Assembly: GCA_037442205.1 (NCBI GenBank)
Contig: JBBIQS010000047.1
Coordinates: 1 to 64,000, forward strand
Direction of reading: 5' to 3'
Source of the DNA: JBBIQS01 sp037442205
GTDB lineage: Bacteria; Myxococcota; Myxococcia; Myxococcales; UBA5297
DNA: 64,000 bases
Below the pieces are notes generated by a model. The model searched no databases. It saw nothing but the letters and a program-made list of their open reading frames with translations, and was not told the DNA's origin. The position numbers were made by a program, and so were the translations under genes. Of the stretch, positions 33,077 to 42,642 are shown piece after piece. Position 1 is the first letter of the stretch. Each line of letters starts with the position of its first letter.

Positions 33077-34564
33077 ATGACCAACGAACCAGCGACTCCA
33101 GCGCACTCGAGCTCATCACCACCGGCATCGGGCCGCTTCGGGATCGGCGCTCTCCTCGTGGCGGTGGCCTTGAGCTCGGCGGTGGCCGGGGGCGGCGCGT
33201 GGTGGCTGAGCCATCAGCTGCATCGCGGCGACGAGAGCGCTGCGAAAGAGGCCTTGCCGCCGCCGAAGACCCTGTTCCTGTGCCCGATGCACCCGACCAT
33301 CGTCCAGGACCACCCCGGCGAATGCCCGATCTGCGGCATGAAGCTGGTGAAGGACGAGGGAAAGCAGGGCGCGGCAGCTTCCGCAGGCAGCGCGGGGGGT
33401 GCGGCGCATGGCGATGCGGGTTCGCAGTCCACGGTGCCGGGACAGGCCACGGTGGACATCGATCCGGCGCGGCAGCAGCTCATCGGACTGACCACCGCCG
33501 AGGTGACCAGCGGGCCGGTGGGCGGCGCGTGGCGCACCGTCGGCCGCGTCGCCATCGACGAGACGCGGGTGCGCCACATCAACATCAAGGTGCCCGGGTT
33601 CGTCGAGCGCATCTACGTGGACTTCGTCGGCAAGCCGGTGCGCAAGGGCGATCCTCTCTTCGCCATCTACAGCCCGGAGCTGCTCTCGGCGCAGGAGGAG
33701 TTCCTGCTGGCGCTGCGCACCCAAGGGGCGCTGTCCAAGGGCGGAGCGCTGGCGGGCGACGGTGAAGCGCTGGTGAAGGGGGCCCGCCGCAAGCTCGCCC
33801 TCTGGGACATCTCGGATTCGGAGATCGACCGCATCGCCAGCACCGGCGAGACGAGCAAGAGCTTGACGGTCTACTCGCCTATCTCGGGCGTGGTGACCAA
33901 GAAGGACGTCGTCGAGGGCATGAAGCTCGATGCCGGGGCCATGCCCTACGAGATCGTCGACCTCGCGAGCGTGTGGGTGCTCGCCGACATCTACGAGAGC
34001 GAGCTGCGCGCCATCAAGGAAGGCATGCCCGCGACGCTGACCCTGAATGCGTTCCCGAATCGGGAGTTCAAGGGCAAGGTCCTGTTCATCGATCCGCTGC
34101 TCGATCCCAAGACGCGCACCATCAAAGTCCGGCTGGCCTTCCCCAATCCGAGCGGCGAGCTGCGGCCGGAGATGTTCGGCGAGGTCATCCTGCATGGAAA
34201 GCCGCACGACGGACTGCGACTTCCGCAGGATGCGGTCGTTGATTCAGGCACCGAGAAGCTGGTCTTCGTGGCGCTGGGCAACGGGAAGTTCCAGCCGCGC
34301 ACGGTCCGGCTCGGCGATGCCAATGGCGATCTGATCGAAGTGGTCTCCGGCCTCGATGCCGGGGATCGCGTCGTCACCCGGGCCAACTTCCTGATCGATT
34401 CGGAATCGAGGCTGCGTTCCTCGCTGGCCGAGATGGCGGGCGGAAAGGCCGCGAAAGAGCCCGAGAGCGCGCGGGTGCTGCCTGGCTCGGCCGCGCACGA
34501 GGTGCCCATGGCGCCTCAGGAAGGCCACGAACACCACATGCCGCACCAAGGGCACGGGCCATGA
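33077..34564 (+). CDS. Heavy-metal RND efflux periplasmic adaptor with metal-binding domain
   Basis: A 495-residue adaptor: N-terminal membrane helix, then a heavy-metal-binding domain LFLCPMHPTIVQDHPGECP and ICGMKL with its CPMH and CPICGM motifs, then the usual adaptor parts (VPGFVERIYVDFVGKPVRKGDPLF, helical hairpin, barrel, GNGKFQPRTVRLG). The C-terminus is His-rich (EGHEHHMPHQGHGP), a likely extra metal site. It starts nine bases after the TolC stop, and its own stop overlaps the pump start (ATGA). Confidence 0.87.
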   Translation: MTNEPATPAHSSSSPPASGRFGIGALLVAVALSSAVAGGGAWWLSHQLHRGDESAAKEALPPPKTLFLCPMHPTIVQDHPGECPICGMKLVKDEGKQGAAASAGSAGGAAHGDAGSQSTVPGQATVDIDPARQQLIGLTTAEVTSGPVGGAWRTVGRVAIDETRVRHINIKVPGFVERIYVDFVGKPVRKGDPLFAIYSPELLSAQEEFLLALRTQGALSKGGALAGDGEALVKGARRKLALWDISDSEIDRIASTGETSKSLTVYSPISGVVTKKDVVEGMKLDAGAMPYEIVDLASVWVLADIYESELRAIKEGMPATLTLNAFPNREFKGKVLFIDPLLDPKTRTIKVRLAFPNPSGELRPEMFGEVILHGKPHDGLRLPQDAVVDSGTEKLVFVALGNGKFQPRTVRLGDANGDLIEVVSGLDAGDRVVTRANFLIDSESRLRSSLAEMAGGKAAKEPESARVLPGSAAHEVPMAPQEGHEHHMPHQGHGP

Positions 34565-37500
34565 TCCAGCGCGTCATCCGGTTCTCGGCGGAGAACAGGT
34601 ATCTGGTCATCGCCGCGTCCATCGCGCTGCTGGCGATGGCCTGGTGGTCGATGCGGACCATCCCGCTCGACGCCTTGCCCGACCTCTCCGACACGCAGGT
34701 CATCATCTATTCGCGGTGGGACCGCAGCCCGGACATCGTCGAAGACCAGGTGACCTATCCGATCACCACCGCGCTGCTCGGCGCGCCGAAGGTCAAGGCG
34801 ATCCGCGGCTTCTCGGACTTCGGCTTCAGCTACGTCTACGTGATCTTCGAGGACGGTACCGACCTCTACTGGGCGCGCACGCGCGTGCTCGAATACCTGT
34901 CGAAGATCGCTCCGCAACTCCCCGCGGGCGTGAAGACCGAGCTGGGGCCGGACGCCTCCAGCGTGGGCTGGGTCTTCCAGTATGCCTTGGTCGACAAGAG
35001 CGGCCGGCACGCCTCCGACGAGCTTCGCTCCTACCAGGACTGGTTCCTGCGCTACGCCATCCAGAGCGTGCCCGGGGTCTCCGAGGTCGCCACCGTCGGC
35101 GGGCAGGTGCGCCAATACCAGGTGACGGTCAATCCGAACGCGCTCGCCGCCTACCGGCTGTCGCTGGAGGCGGTGATCAACGCCGTGCGCCGAGGGAACA
35201 ACGACGTCGGCGGCAGATTGGTCGAGCTCGCCGGTCGCGAGTACATGGTGCGCGGCCGCGGCTATGTGAAGAGCACCCACGACATCGAGAGCCTGGTCCT
35301 CAAGACCGAGGGCGGCACGCCGGTGACGGTCAAGGACGTGGCCACGGTGGCCCTCGGCCCGGAGATGCGCCGCGGAATCGCCGACTACAACGGCGAGGGA
35401 GACGTGGTCGGCGGCATCGTGGTCATGCGCGAGGGCGAGAACGCCCTCAACGTCATCGAACGGGTGAAGGCCAAGCTCGACGAGCTCAGGCCCTCGCTTC
35501 CCCAGGGCGTGGAGGTGGTGACGACCTACGACCGCTCGGAGCTGATCGAGCGCGCCATCGGCACGGTGAAGGACAAGCTGGTCGAGGAGATCCTCATCGT
35601 CTCCCTGATCATCCTGGTCTTCCTGTGGCACTTCCCGTCGTCGATCGTTCCGATCATCACCATTCCGGTGTCGGTGGCGCTGTCGTTCATCCTGATGAAG
35701 CTCTTCGGGCTGAACGCGAACCTGATGTCGCTGGCGGGCATCGCCATTTCCATCGGCGTGCTGGTGGACGGGGCCATCGTCGAGGTCGAGAACGCCTACA
35801 ACAAGATCCACCACTGGATTGAGGACGGAAGGAAGGGCGACTTCCACAAGGTGCGGCTCGAGGCCCTGATGGAAGTCGGGCCCGGGGTTTTCTTCTCGCT
35901 GCTGGTGATCGCGGTGGCGTTCCTGCCGGTGTTCACGCTGGTGGATCAGGAAGGGCGGCTCTTCCGGCCGTTGGCGTTCTCGAAGAACTTCGCCATGGCC
36001 ATCGCCGCGATCTTGGCCATCACCCTCGACCCGGCGATGCGGATGCTCTTCGCGCGCATCGATCCCTTCACCTTCCGGCCCCGCTGGCTCGCCTGGATCG
36101 CGAGCAAGGCGCTGGTAGGAACCTACTACTCGGAGGAGCGGCACCCGATCAGCCGGCTGCTGCACCGTCTCTACGAGCCGCCGTGTCGCTTCGTGGTGCG
36201 CCATGCCAAGGCCACGTTGGTGGTCGCGGTGTTGACCGTGGCCACCACCATCCCGGCCTACCTCAAGCTCGGCTCGGAGTTCATGCCGCCGCTGCGCGAG
36301 GGGACCATCCTCTACATGCCTTCGGCGGTTGAGCCGGGCATGTCGGTGGCCGAGGCACAGAAGGCGCTGCAGATCCAGGACAAGATCCTGATGCGCTTTC
36401 CCGAGGTCGAGCGCGTGTTCGGCAAGGCGGGCCGGGCGAACACGCCGACCGACCCGGCGCCGTTCACGATGATGGAAACCACCATCCTGCTCAAGCCCGA
36501 GTCCCAGTGGCGGGAGAAGCCGCAGTGGTATTCGGCCTGGGCGCCCGAGTGGCTCAAGCCTTTCCTGCGGCCGTTCTGGCGCGATCGCATCACTCAGGAG
36601 GAGCTGGAAGGGGAGATGAACGCGGCGCTGCAGCTTCCCGGCATCTCCAACGCCTGGACGATGCCGATCAAAGGCCGGCTGGACATGCTGTCGACCGGTA
36701 TCCGCACGCCGGTGGGCATCAAGATCATGGGCGCCGACCTGGCGACCATCGAGCGCATCGCCAAGGAGACCGAGGCCGCGCTGGCCAAGCTGCCGAGCAC
36801 CCGCAGCGCCTACGCCGAGCGCGTCGCCGGCGGCTACTTCGTCGACTTCGTCCTCAAGCGCGACCAGCTCGCCCGCTACGGCCTGAGCGTCGACGACGCC
36901 AACATGATGGTGATGACCGCCGTCGGCGGGGACAACCAGAGCACCACCGTCGAAGGTCGCGAGCGCTACGGAATCAACGTGCGCTACGCCCGCGCCTATC
37001 GCGAGGATCTCCAGGCCCTGCAGCGGGTGCTGCTGCCACTGCCCAACGGCGAAGGTCAGATTCCGATGGGCGAAATCGCCGACGTGGTACTGGCGCAGGG
37101 CCCGTCGATGATCCGCGACGAGAACGGCCTGTTGGCGGGCCACGTCTATGTCGACTTCGACACCTCCAAGGTCGACGTCGGCAGCTACGTCGAGGAAGCG
37201 AAGAAAGCGGTGGCGGCCTCGGTTCAGTTCCCCGTCGGCTATCACCCGGTCTGGAGCGGCCAGTACGAGAACATGGAGCGGGTGCGCGAGCGGTTGAAGC
37301 TCATCCTTCCGATCACGCTGGTGCTGATCTTCGGGCTGCTCTACCTGAACACTCGCTCGGCCTTCAAAGCGAGCGTGGTCATGCTGGCGGTGCCGTTCTC
37401 GGCGGTGGGCGCGGTCTGGCTGCTCTGGGCGCTGGGCTACAACATGTCGATCGCGGTGTGGGTCGGGATGATCGCGCTGATGGGCCTCGACGCCGAGACC

Positions 37501-37866
37501 GGCGTGTTCATGCTGCTGTTCCTCGACCTCTCCTACGAGGAGCGCGCGAAGAAGGGGCTGCTGCGCACCCGCGAGGACCTGGTCGAGGCCATCATCCACG
37601 GCGCGGTGAAGCGGGTGCGGCCCAAGGCGATGACCGTCTCGGCGGCGATGCTCGGCCTGCTGCCGATCATGTGGTCCACCGGGACCGGCGCCGATCTGAT
37701 GAAGCGCATCGCCGCGCCGATGGTCGGCGGACTGGTGACCAGCTTTCTGATGGAGCTGCTGGTGTACCCGGCGGTGTACTTCCTGTGGAAAAAGGATGAG
37801 GTCGGGAACTCTCGGGTTGCCTTGGATTCAGCGTCGGCCACGAGCTCGCCGCGCGCAGCAAGTTGA
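34561..37866 (+). CDS. Heavy-metal efflux RND pump, CusA/HME family (second)
   Basis: A 1101-residue pump. Motifs: DALPDLSDTQVIIYSRWDRSPD, DGTDLYWARTRVLEYL, AWTMPIKGRLDMLSTGI, GPSMI and RVRPKAMTVSAAMLGLLPI. The periplasmic loop after helix 7 carries an insertion of about 30 residues (REKPQWYSAWAPEWLKPFLR) compared with the pump at 12871, as in some CusA/CzcA relatives. The start overlaps the adaptor stop. A short low-complexity tail follows the last helix. It is only moderately similar to the first pump, so the two sets are separate systems rather than a recent duplication. Confidence 0.88.
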   Translation: MIQRVIRFSAENRYLVIAASIALLAMAWWSMRTIPLDALPDLSDTQVIIYSRWDRSPDIVEDQVTYPITTALLGAPKVKAIRGFSDFGFSYVYVIFEDGTDLYWARTRVLEYLSKIAPQLPAGVKTELGPDASSVGWVFQYALVDKSGRHASDELRSYQDWFLRYAIQSVPGVSEVATVGGQVRQYQVTVNPNALAAYRLSLEAVINAVRRGNNDVGGRLVELAGREYMVRGRGYVKSTHDIESLVLKTEGGTPVTVKDVATVALGPEMRRGIADYNGEGDVVGGIVVMREGENALNVIERVKAKLDELRPSLPQGVEVVTTYDRSELIERAIGTVKDKLVEEILIVSLIILVFLWHFPSSIVPIITIPVSVALSFILMKLFGLNANLMSLAGIAISIGVLVDGAIVEVENAYNKIHHWIEDGRKGDFHKVRLEALMEVGPGVFFSLLVIAVAFLPVFTLVDQEGRLFRPLAFSKNFAMAIAAILAITLDPAMRMLFARIDPFTFRPRWLAWIASKALVGTYYSEERHPISRLLHRLYEPPCRFVVRHAKATLVVAVLTVATTIPAYLKLGSEFMPPLREGTILYMPSAVEPGMSVAEAQKALQIQDKILMRFPEVERVFGKAGRANTPTDPAPFTMMETTILLKPESQWREKPQWYSAWAPEWLKPFLRPFWRDRITQEELEGEMNAALQLPGISNAWTMPIKGRLDMLSTGIRTPVGIKIMGADLATIERIAKETEAALAKLPSTRSAYAERVAGGYFVDFVLKRDQLARYGLSVDDANMMVMTAVGGDNQSTTVEGRERYGINVRYARAYREDLQALQRVLLPLPNGEGQIPMGEIADVVLAQGPSMIRDENGLLAGHVYVDFDTSKVDVGSYVEEAKKAVAASVQFPVGYHPVWSGQYENMERVRERLKLILPITLVLIFGLLYLNTRSAFKASVVMLAVPFSAVGAVWLLWALGYNMSIAVWVGMIALMGLDAETGVFMLLFLDLSYEERAKKGLLRTREDLVEAIIHGAVKRVRPKAMTVSAAMLGLLPIMWSTGTGADLMKRIAAPMVGGLVTSFLMELLVYPAVYFLWKKDEVGNSRVALDSASATSSPRAAS

Positions 37867-37908
37867 CCCCGCTGACAGGACGCGAAAGCGTACTCTGTGT
37901 CGGTCGGC

Positions 37909-38430
37909 TCATGCCCGCAGCAGCATGATCAACGACAAGAAGGCGCCGACGAGGAGAAAGATCGGAAGAACGAACGTCGCGATCGCGCGCCCAGTCGAGA
38001 AATTCTTGGCAACCGCCAGCGTGCGAACCCCGAGCACGAGCTGCCAGAGCCCCAGGACCAGCGAGATCACTCCGATGACGCCCACGACGCCAGCGAAACT
38101 CCTCCTGCTCAACATGGCGCCTTGGCCAAAGCCGTCGGCGACGGCCGATGCGGACAGCACCAGCAGCAGGAAGTTGAACGGCGCCATGGCGAGCGCTGGG
38201 ACCGCCGACCAGGCGAGCGCCACGCGCACCCTGTCCGAGCCGCCCGTTCCTCCGAACCAGCCTGCTATTCCGGAGAAGATCGCCGCGGCCACATAGATTC
38301 CGATCACTCCGAGCATCGGGCCGGCAACGAGCGCGACCAACAACCGGCCGGCCAGATCGAGGTGGAAGCCTCTGATGGCCTGGGGAGCGAGCAACTGGGT
38401 GGCCCCGGCAGCTGCCGCCAGCCACAGCAC
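37909..38430 (-). CDS. Yip1-like membrane protein, probably lacking its N-terminus
   Basis: A 173-residue frame with five hydrophobic segments (for example LLVALVAGPMLGVIGIYVAAAIFSGIAGWF cut short here to its core GVIGIYVAAAIF) and the pattern RVRVALAWSAVPALAMAPFN that is typical of Yip1-domain proteins. The only start is GTG 38430. The frame is open a further 15 codons to 38461 and that part (RGWPSWVLWLAAAAG) already looks like the family's first helix, with no start codon before the stop at 38476. The usual leader is therefore missing, which fits a deletion at this point. Confidence 0.5.
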   Translation of the reverse strand: MLWLAAAAGATQLLAPQAIRGFHLDLAGRLLVALVAGPMLGVIGIYVAAAIFSGIAGWFGGTGGSDRVRVALAWSAVPALAMAPFNFLLLVLSASAVADGFGQGAMLSRRSFAGVVGVIGVISLVLGLWQLVLGVRTLAVAKNFSTGRAIATFVLPIFLLVGAFLSLIMLLRA

Positions 38431-38449
38431 CCAGCTTGGCCAGCCGCGG

Positions 38450-38671
38450 ACGACGACGGCGCCTTTCGGCCGTGGCTATACCCGCCGCCAGTGGGATCTC
38501 GACGCGAACCACGAGCCCATCAACCTGGTGGACACGGGCGACTCAGCTCCCTGCTTCGCCGATTTCCTGGACGCCCTCGATTGCGCTGGTGTCTCGCGCT
38601 CGGTCATCGACGCGGCGACCGAGCCCGCCACGCACTACCCGTATCCCTCCAATTCCCCGATCTGCCACTAG
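38450..38671 (+). pseudogene. C-terminal fragment of an unidentified gene
   Basis: The plus-strand frame ending at TAG 38671 encodes about 70 residues of ordinary composition (WDLDANHEPINLVDTGDSAP; CFADFLDALDCAGVSRSVID) with strong G/C third-position bias, which is unlike the Arg-rich shadow frames nearby. No start codon with a ribosome site or signal lies at its 5' end, and the coding character fades near 38450, where the divergent Yip1-like gene also ends. It looks like the remnant of a gene whose 5' part was lost. Identity unknown. Confidence 0.4.
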
Positions 38672-38686
38672 TCACCGGAGACGACC

Positions 38687-39178
38687 ATGAACCGATACGC
38701 TGCGTTGACGCTCATCGCTCTCGCCGGCTGCCTGAAAGCCTCCACCGCCCCGGCGCCCACCGCTGACCTGGCTGCGGCCCGGGTTCCGGCCGACGCGCAA
38801 TGGCAGATCAGGGAGGCGCAGGGCGATCGGCTGGTGCTGGTCGCCCAAGTTCGCCATCTTCCTCAGCTGCGGCCGGCGATCCACCTGGCGCTGCGCCTGC
38901 CGGAGCAGGTCAGGCTGCTCCAGGGACCGCGCGAGTGGACGGTCACCTCCGAGGATCCAGTGCTGGTGGAGAGGGAGCTGGTCTTCGAGGTGCATGGCTC
39001 GCCCAGCGACGACATCGTGCTGGTGGCCGACAGCCGCGCCGAGGGGTTCGGCTGGCACCTCGAGCGGCGCTATTCCTTCCAGCCCACTCCGCCACCGGCT
39101 CCGATCGAACGGAGCGGGGCCTCGCTGCAGGTCGGGAAGCGGGATTTCGGGCCCAGCGTCGAGCTCGAGGGCGAGTGA
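38687..39178 (+). CDS. Small lipoprotein, unknown function
   Basis: A 163-residue protein. Signal peptide MNRYAALTLIALAGC with a clear lipobox, then a strand-rich domain (DRLVLVAQVRHLPQLRPAIHLALRLP; ELVFEVHGSPSDDIVLVADSR). This resembles a small beta-sandwich, without Cys other than the anchor. GGAG lies eight bases before the ATG. It starts 16 bases after the truncated gene and may once have been its operon partner. No family recognised. Confidence 0.65.
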   Translation: MNRYAALTLIALAGCLKASTAPAPTADLAAARVPADAQWQIREAQGDRLVLVAQVRHLPQLRPAIHLALRLPEQVRLLQGPREWTVTSEDPVLVERELVFEVHGSPSDDIVLVADSRAEGFGWHLERRYSFQPTPPPAPIERSGASLQVGKRDFGPSVELEGE

Positions 39179-39233
39179 GCGCCCGAGCAGACCTCGATGG
39201 CGCGGGAGCGCGGAGGTGCCGGGGCTGGCCGGC

Positions 39234-39896
39234 TCACGCCGCTGCCGTGCCCCAGATTTCCCGCGGCAGCGCGCGGTAATCCTCGACCACGATCGCCGCC
39301 CCGGCCTCCATGAGCTTGGCCGGTTCGGCCGCGGTCGACAGCGCCACCACCGTCATTCCCGCGGCGCGGGCGGCCAGCACGCCGTTCACCGCGTCTTCGA
39401 ACGCCAGGCAGCGGGCAGGATCGACCCCCAGCGCCCGGGCAGCGGCCAGGAAGATGTCCGGGTGCGGCTTGCCGCGCGGCGCGTCTTCGGCGCCGACCTC
39501 GGCCTCGAAGTAGCGGCGCAGATCGATTCCATCGAGGACCAGGGCCCGATTCGCCTTGGGAGCCGCGCTGGCCACCGCCCGCCGCACCTTTTGGTCGACC
39601 AGCGAGTCGAGCAGCGGCAGCAAACCGGCGATCGGAGCCAGGTGCGGCCGGTAGAGCTCGCGGTAGCGCTCCTCCTTCTCCCGCCCGAGCTCCTCGATCA
39701 GCGCGCGCGGAGGCTCGACCATCAGCATCATGAGGATCTCCTCGTTCTTGAGCCCCGCCGTCTCGCGCAGGAAGAACTCCAGCGGCTTGCCCCATCCATG
39801 GCGATCGGAGACCTCCAGCCAGGCCCGGGCATGGAAGCGCATGTTGTCGACGAGGGTCCCGTCGAGATCGAAGACGGCGGCTTGGTACGGATTCAT
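39234..39896 (-). CDS. HAD-family phosphatase / beta-phosphoglucomutase-like
   Basis: A 220-residue HAD hydrolase. Motif I FDLDGTLVDN gives the nucleophile Asp and the acid/base Asp; motif II is VASAAPKAN; motif III is the Lys in RGKPHPDIF; motif IV is AFEDAVNGVLAA. The helical cap between motif I and II places it in the beta-phosphoglucomutase/phosphatase subgroup. The substrate is not defined; sugar phosphates are usual. The gene is divergent from thrA. ATG 39896 sets the normal MNPYQAAVFDLDG start. Confidence 0.85.
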   Translation of the reverse strand: MNPYQAAVFDLDGTLVDNMRFHARAWLEVSDRHGWGKPLEFFLRETAGLKNEEILMMLMVEPPRALIEELGREKEERYRELYRPHLAPIAGLLPLLDSLVDQKVRRAVASAAPKANRALVLDGIDLRRYFEAEVGAEDAPRGKPHPDIFLAAARALGVDPARCLAFEDAVNGVLAARAAGMTVVALSTAAEPAKLMEAGAAIVVEDYRALPREIWGTAAA

Positions 39897-40025
39897 GGGC
39901 GGCAATGTCGCAGAAGCGGCCATGGCCTGGGAAGTCCCGGCTCGGGCGCTGCGCGCGTCACATTCTCTTGGGCGCGGGGATGGGCGCGATAGACTCCCTG
40001 CTCCCCTCTCTGAGCCCAAATCGCC

Positions 40026-42554
40026 ATGGCCAAGACCTCGCTCCAAGTCCTCAAGTTCGGCGGTACCTCGGTGGGCAGCCCGGAGGCCCTGCGGCTGGCC
40101 GTCGAGCGGGCTCGCGAAGCCGCGCCCAAGGCCGTCGTGGTCGTCTCGGCGATGCAGGGCATGACCGATCTGCTGCTCAGCGCGGGTTCCGCCGCTTTGG
40201 CAGGAGATCGCGTGGCCGCCAGCGAGGCCGCCGGCCAATACCGCACCCGCCACCGCGAGATCATCGAGCAGATGGTGCTCGGCCCGCGGCTTCGGGCCCG
40301 GCTGCTGGCGTCGCTGGAGCAGTCGGCGGCGCAGATGGAGGCAATCTGCGAGAGCGTGGCGGTGCTGCGCGAGCTGACCAACCGCACCCGCGACGCCCTG
40401 GCTGCCCGCGGCGAGCGGATTTTGGCCCAGATCTTCGCCGCCCTGCTCGACGAGCGCGGCGTGCGCAACCAGCTGGTCGATGCCACCAAGGTTATCTTCA
40501 CCGTCAGCACCGGCGATGGCCTGTGGCCCGACTTCCCGCGCTGTGAGCGCGCCGCGCAAAAGCAGCTCGGCGGACCGCTCTCCAAGGGGCTGTTGGCGGT
40601 GGTCCCGGGCTTCATCGGCGCCGGCCCCGAGGGCGAGGTGGTCACTTTGGGCCGCGGCGGCTCCGACTTCTCGGCCGCCATCCTCGCCCGCTCGCTCGAC
40701 GCCAGCCGGGTGACGCTCTTCAAGGACGTCGACGGTCTGATGACCGCCGATCCGCGTGCGGTTCCCGACGCCCGCGTGTTGCCCGAGCTGCACTACCGCG
40801 AAGCCGCCGAGCTCGCCTACTACGGCGCCAAGGTGCTGCACCCGCGCACCATGGTCCCGCTGGTCGAAAAGCGCATCCCGCTCTTCCTGCGCAACACCTT
40901 CAACCCCGGATTCTCCGGGACGCGCATCGCCCAGGACGTCGGCGCCGGCAGCTATCCGGTCAAAGCGCTCACCGCCATCCAGGGCCAGGCGCTGCTGTCG
41001 GTCGAAGGCAACGGGATGATGGGCGTTCCGGGCATCGCCGCCCGCACCTTCGCGGCACTTTCGGCCGCCGGCCACTCGGTTTCGATGATCAGCCAGGCCT
41101 CCAGCGAGTCCTCGATCTGCTTCGTGGTCCCGCAGGCCGAGGCCGACGGCTCGAAGAAGGCGCTGGTGCGGGCTTTTGCCCTCGAACTGCAGACCGGCCT
41201 CATCGACGCCATCAAGCTCGAGCGCGAGGTGGCGTTGGTGGCGGTGGTCGGGCTGGGCATGGCCGGCCGCCCGGGCATCGCCGCTCGCACCACCGCGCCC
41301 TTGGCCAAGGAGAAGGTCAACATCCACGCCATCGCCCAGGGCTCCTCCGAGCTCAACATCACCCTGGCCATCTCGCAGCAGGACTGCGCCAAGGCGCTGC
41401 GGGCGCTGCACCAGGAGTTCCAGCTCGACAAGCTGCGCCCGCTGGCCGATTCGCAGGGCCGGGAGGCCTCGGTGGTGCTCTTCGGCTTCGGGCAGATCGG
41501 CCGGGCGCTGGCTCGCCAGCTCAACCACCAGCAGAGTTACTTCCGCCACGACCTCGGCATCTCGGTTCGCGTGGTCGGCGCGGTCGATCGCTCGGGGGCC
41601 AAGGCCGACGAGCGCGGCTACTCGGCGGCGGCGCTGGAGGAATTGTGCGCGCGCAAGGAGCAGGGGCGCCGGCTCAAGGGCGGCAAGAAGGATTTGACCC
41701 TCCCTCACATGCAGGGCGAGTTGGCCAAGGTGCTCTTTCCATTGCCGCTGGCGCGGCCGGTGTTCGTCGATGCCACCGCTCAGGACGACGCGCAGCTGAT
41801 CCTCGACGTGCTGGAGCACGGGTTCAACGTGGTGCTGGCCAACAAGAAGCCGCTGGCGGCGCCGCAGGCCATGTTCGACGCGCTCTTCGCCACCGCGCGC
41901 CGCAAAGGGCTGGCGCTGCGCTACGAGGCGACGGTGGGCGCCGGGCTTCCGGTGCTCGACACCCTGAAGAAGCTCAAGGAGGCCGGCGACGAGGTGCGCA
42001 CGGTGCTGGGGGCGCTGTCGGGGACACTCGGCTATCTGATGACCGAGCTGGGCGAGGGCGTTCCCTTCTCGCAAGCGGTGCGTGCGGCACACAAGGCCGG
42101 GTACACCGAACCCGATCCCAAGGACGATCTCTCGGGAATGGACGTGGCGCGCAAGGCGCTGATCCTGGCCCGGACCATCGGCCGCAAGCTCGATCTGTCG
42201 GACGTCGCGGTCGAGCCGCTGTTTCCGAAGGAGATGGCGTGGCTCTCAGGGCCCGAATTCCTGGCCCAGGCTGGCGCCCTCGACAAGGAATTCGCTTCCC
42301 GGGTGGCTGCGGCGAGGAAGAAGAAGGAAGTGCTGCGCTACGTGGCGCGAATCGACGAGAAGGGCATCAAGGTCGGGTTGGAATCGGTGTCCGAGGGCTC
42401 GCCGCTGGGCCGGCTCAAGGGGCTCGACAACCAGATCGTGCTCTACACCGATCGCTATCGGCAGAACCCGCTGGTGGTCACCGGCCCCGGCGCGGGGGCC
42501 GAAGTCACCGCGGCCGGCGTCCTCAACGACGTGTTGGCCATCGCGGCCAGCTGA
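40026..42554 (+). CDS. thrA: Bifunctional aspartokinase / homoserine dehydrogenase
   Basis: An 842-residue fusion carrying out the first and third steps of the threonine/methionine branch from aspartate. The N-terminal aspartokinase has KFGGTSVGSPEALR, GRGGSDFSAAILA and FKDVDGLMTADPR. Two ACT-type regulatory segments (about 320-460) contain the ligand loops GVPGIAARTF and GRPGIAARTT, so feedback control by threonine is expected. The dehydrogenase half starts at VVLFGFGQIGRALARQL (NAD(P) site) and includes ANKKPLAAP and the GTLGYLMTEL region. The length matches E. coli ThrA. It heads a threonine gene set with 42643-45444. Confidence 0.94.
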   Translation: MAKTSLQVLKFGGTSVGSPEALRLAVERAREAAPKAVVVVSAMQGMTDLLLSAGSAALAGDRVAASEAAGQYRTRHREIIEQMVLGPRLRARLLASLEQSAAQMEAICESVAVLRELTNRTRDALAARGERILAQIFAALLDERGVRNQLVDATKVIFTVSTGDGLWPDFPRCERAAQKQLGGPLSKGLLAVVPGFIGAGPEGEVVTLGRGGSDFSAAILARSLDASRVTLFKDVDGLMTADPRAVPDARVLPELHYREAAELAYYGAKVLHPRTMVPLVEKRIPLFLRNTFNPGFSGTRIAQDVGAGSYPVKALTAIQGQALLSVEGNGMMGVPGIAARTFAALSAAGHSVSMISQASSESSICFVVPQAEADGSKKALVRAFALELQTGLIDAIKLEREVALVAVVGLGMAGRPGIAARTTAPLAKEKVNIHAIAQGSSELNITLAISQQDCAKALRALHQEFQLDKLRPLADSQGREASVVLFGFGQIGRALARQLNHQQSYFRHDLGISVRVVGAVDRSGAKADERGYSAAALEELCARKEQGRRLKGGKKDLTLPHMQGELAKVLFPLPLARPVFVDATAQDDAQLILDVLEHGFNVVLANKKPLAAPQAMFDALFATARRKGLALRYEATVGAGLPVLDTLKKLKEAGDEVRTVLGALSGTLGYLMTELGEGVPFSQAVRAAHKAGYTEPDPKDDLSGMDVARKALILARTIGRKLDLSDVAVEPLFPKEMAWLSGPEFLAQAGALDKEFASRVAAARKKKEVLRYVARIDEKGIKVGLESVSEGSPLGRLKGLDNQIVLYTDRYRQNPLVVTGPGAGAEVTAAGVLNDVLAIAAS

Positions 42555-42642
42555 CCTGCCATCGGTCGTTTGATTTGGCGTGCGTCCGGTCAGCGGCTTA
42601 GTGTGTTGCGCTCCGAGCCGTTTCCGCCAGGAAGGTGAGCCG

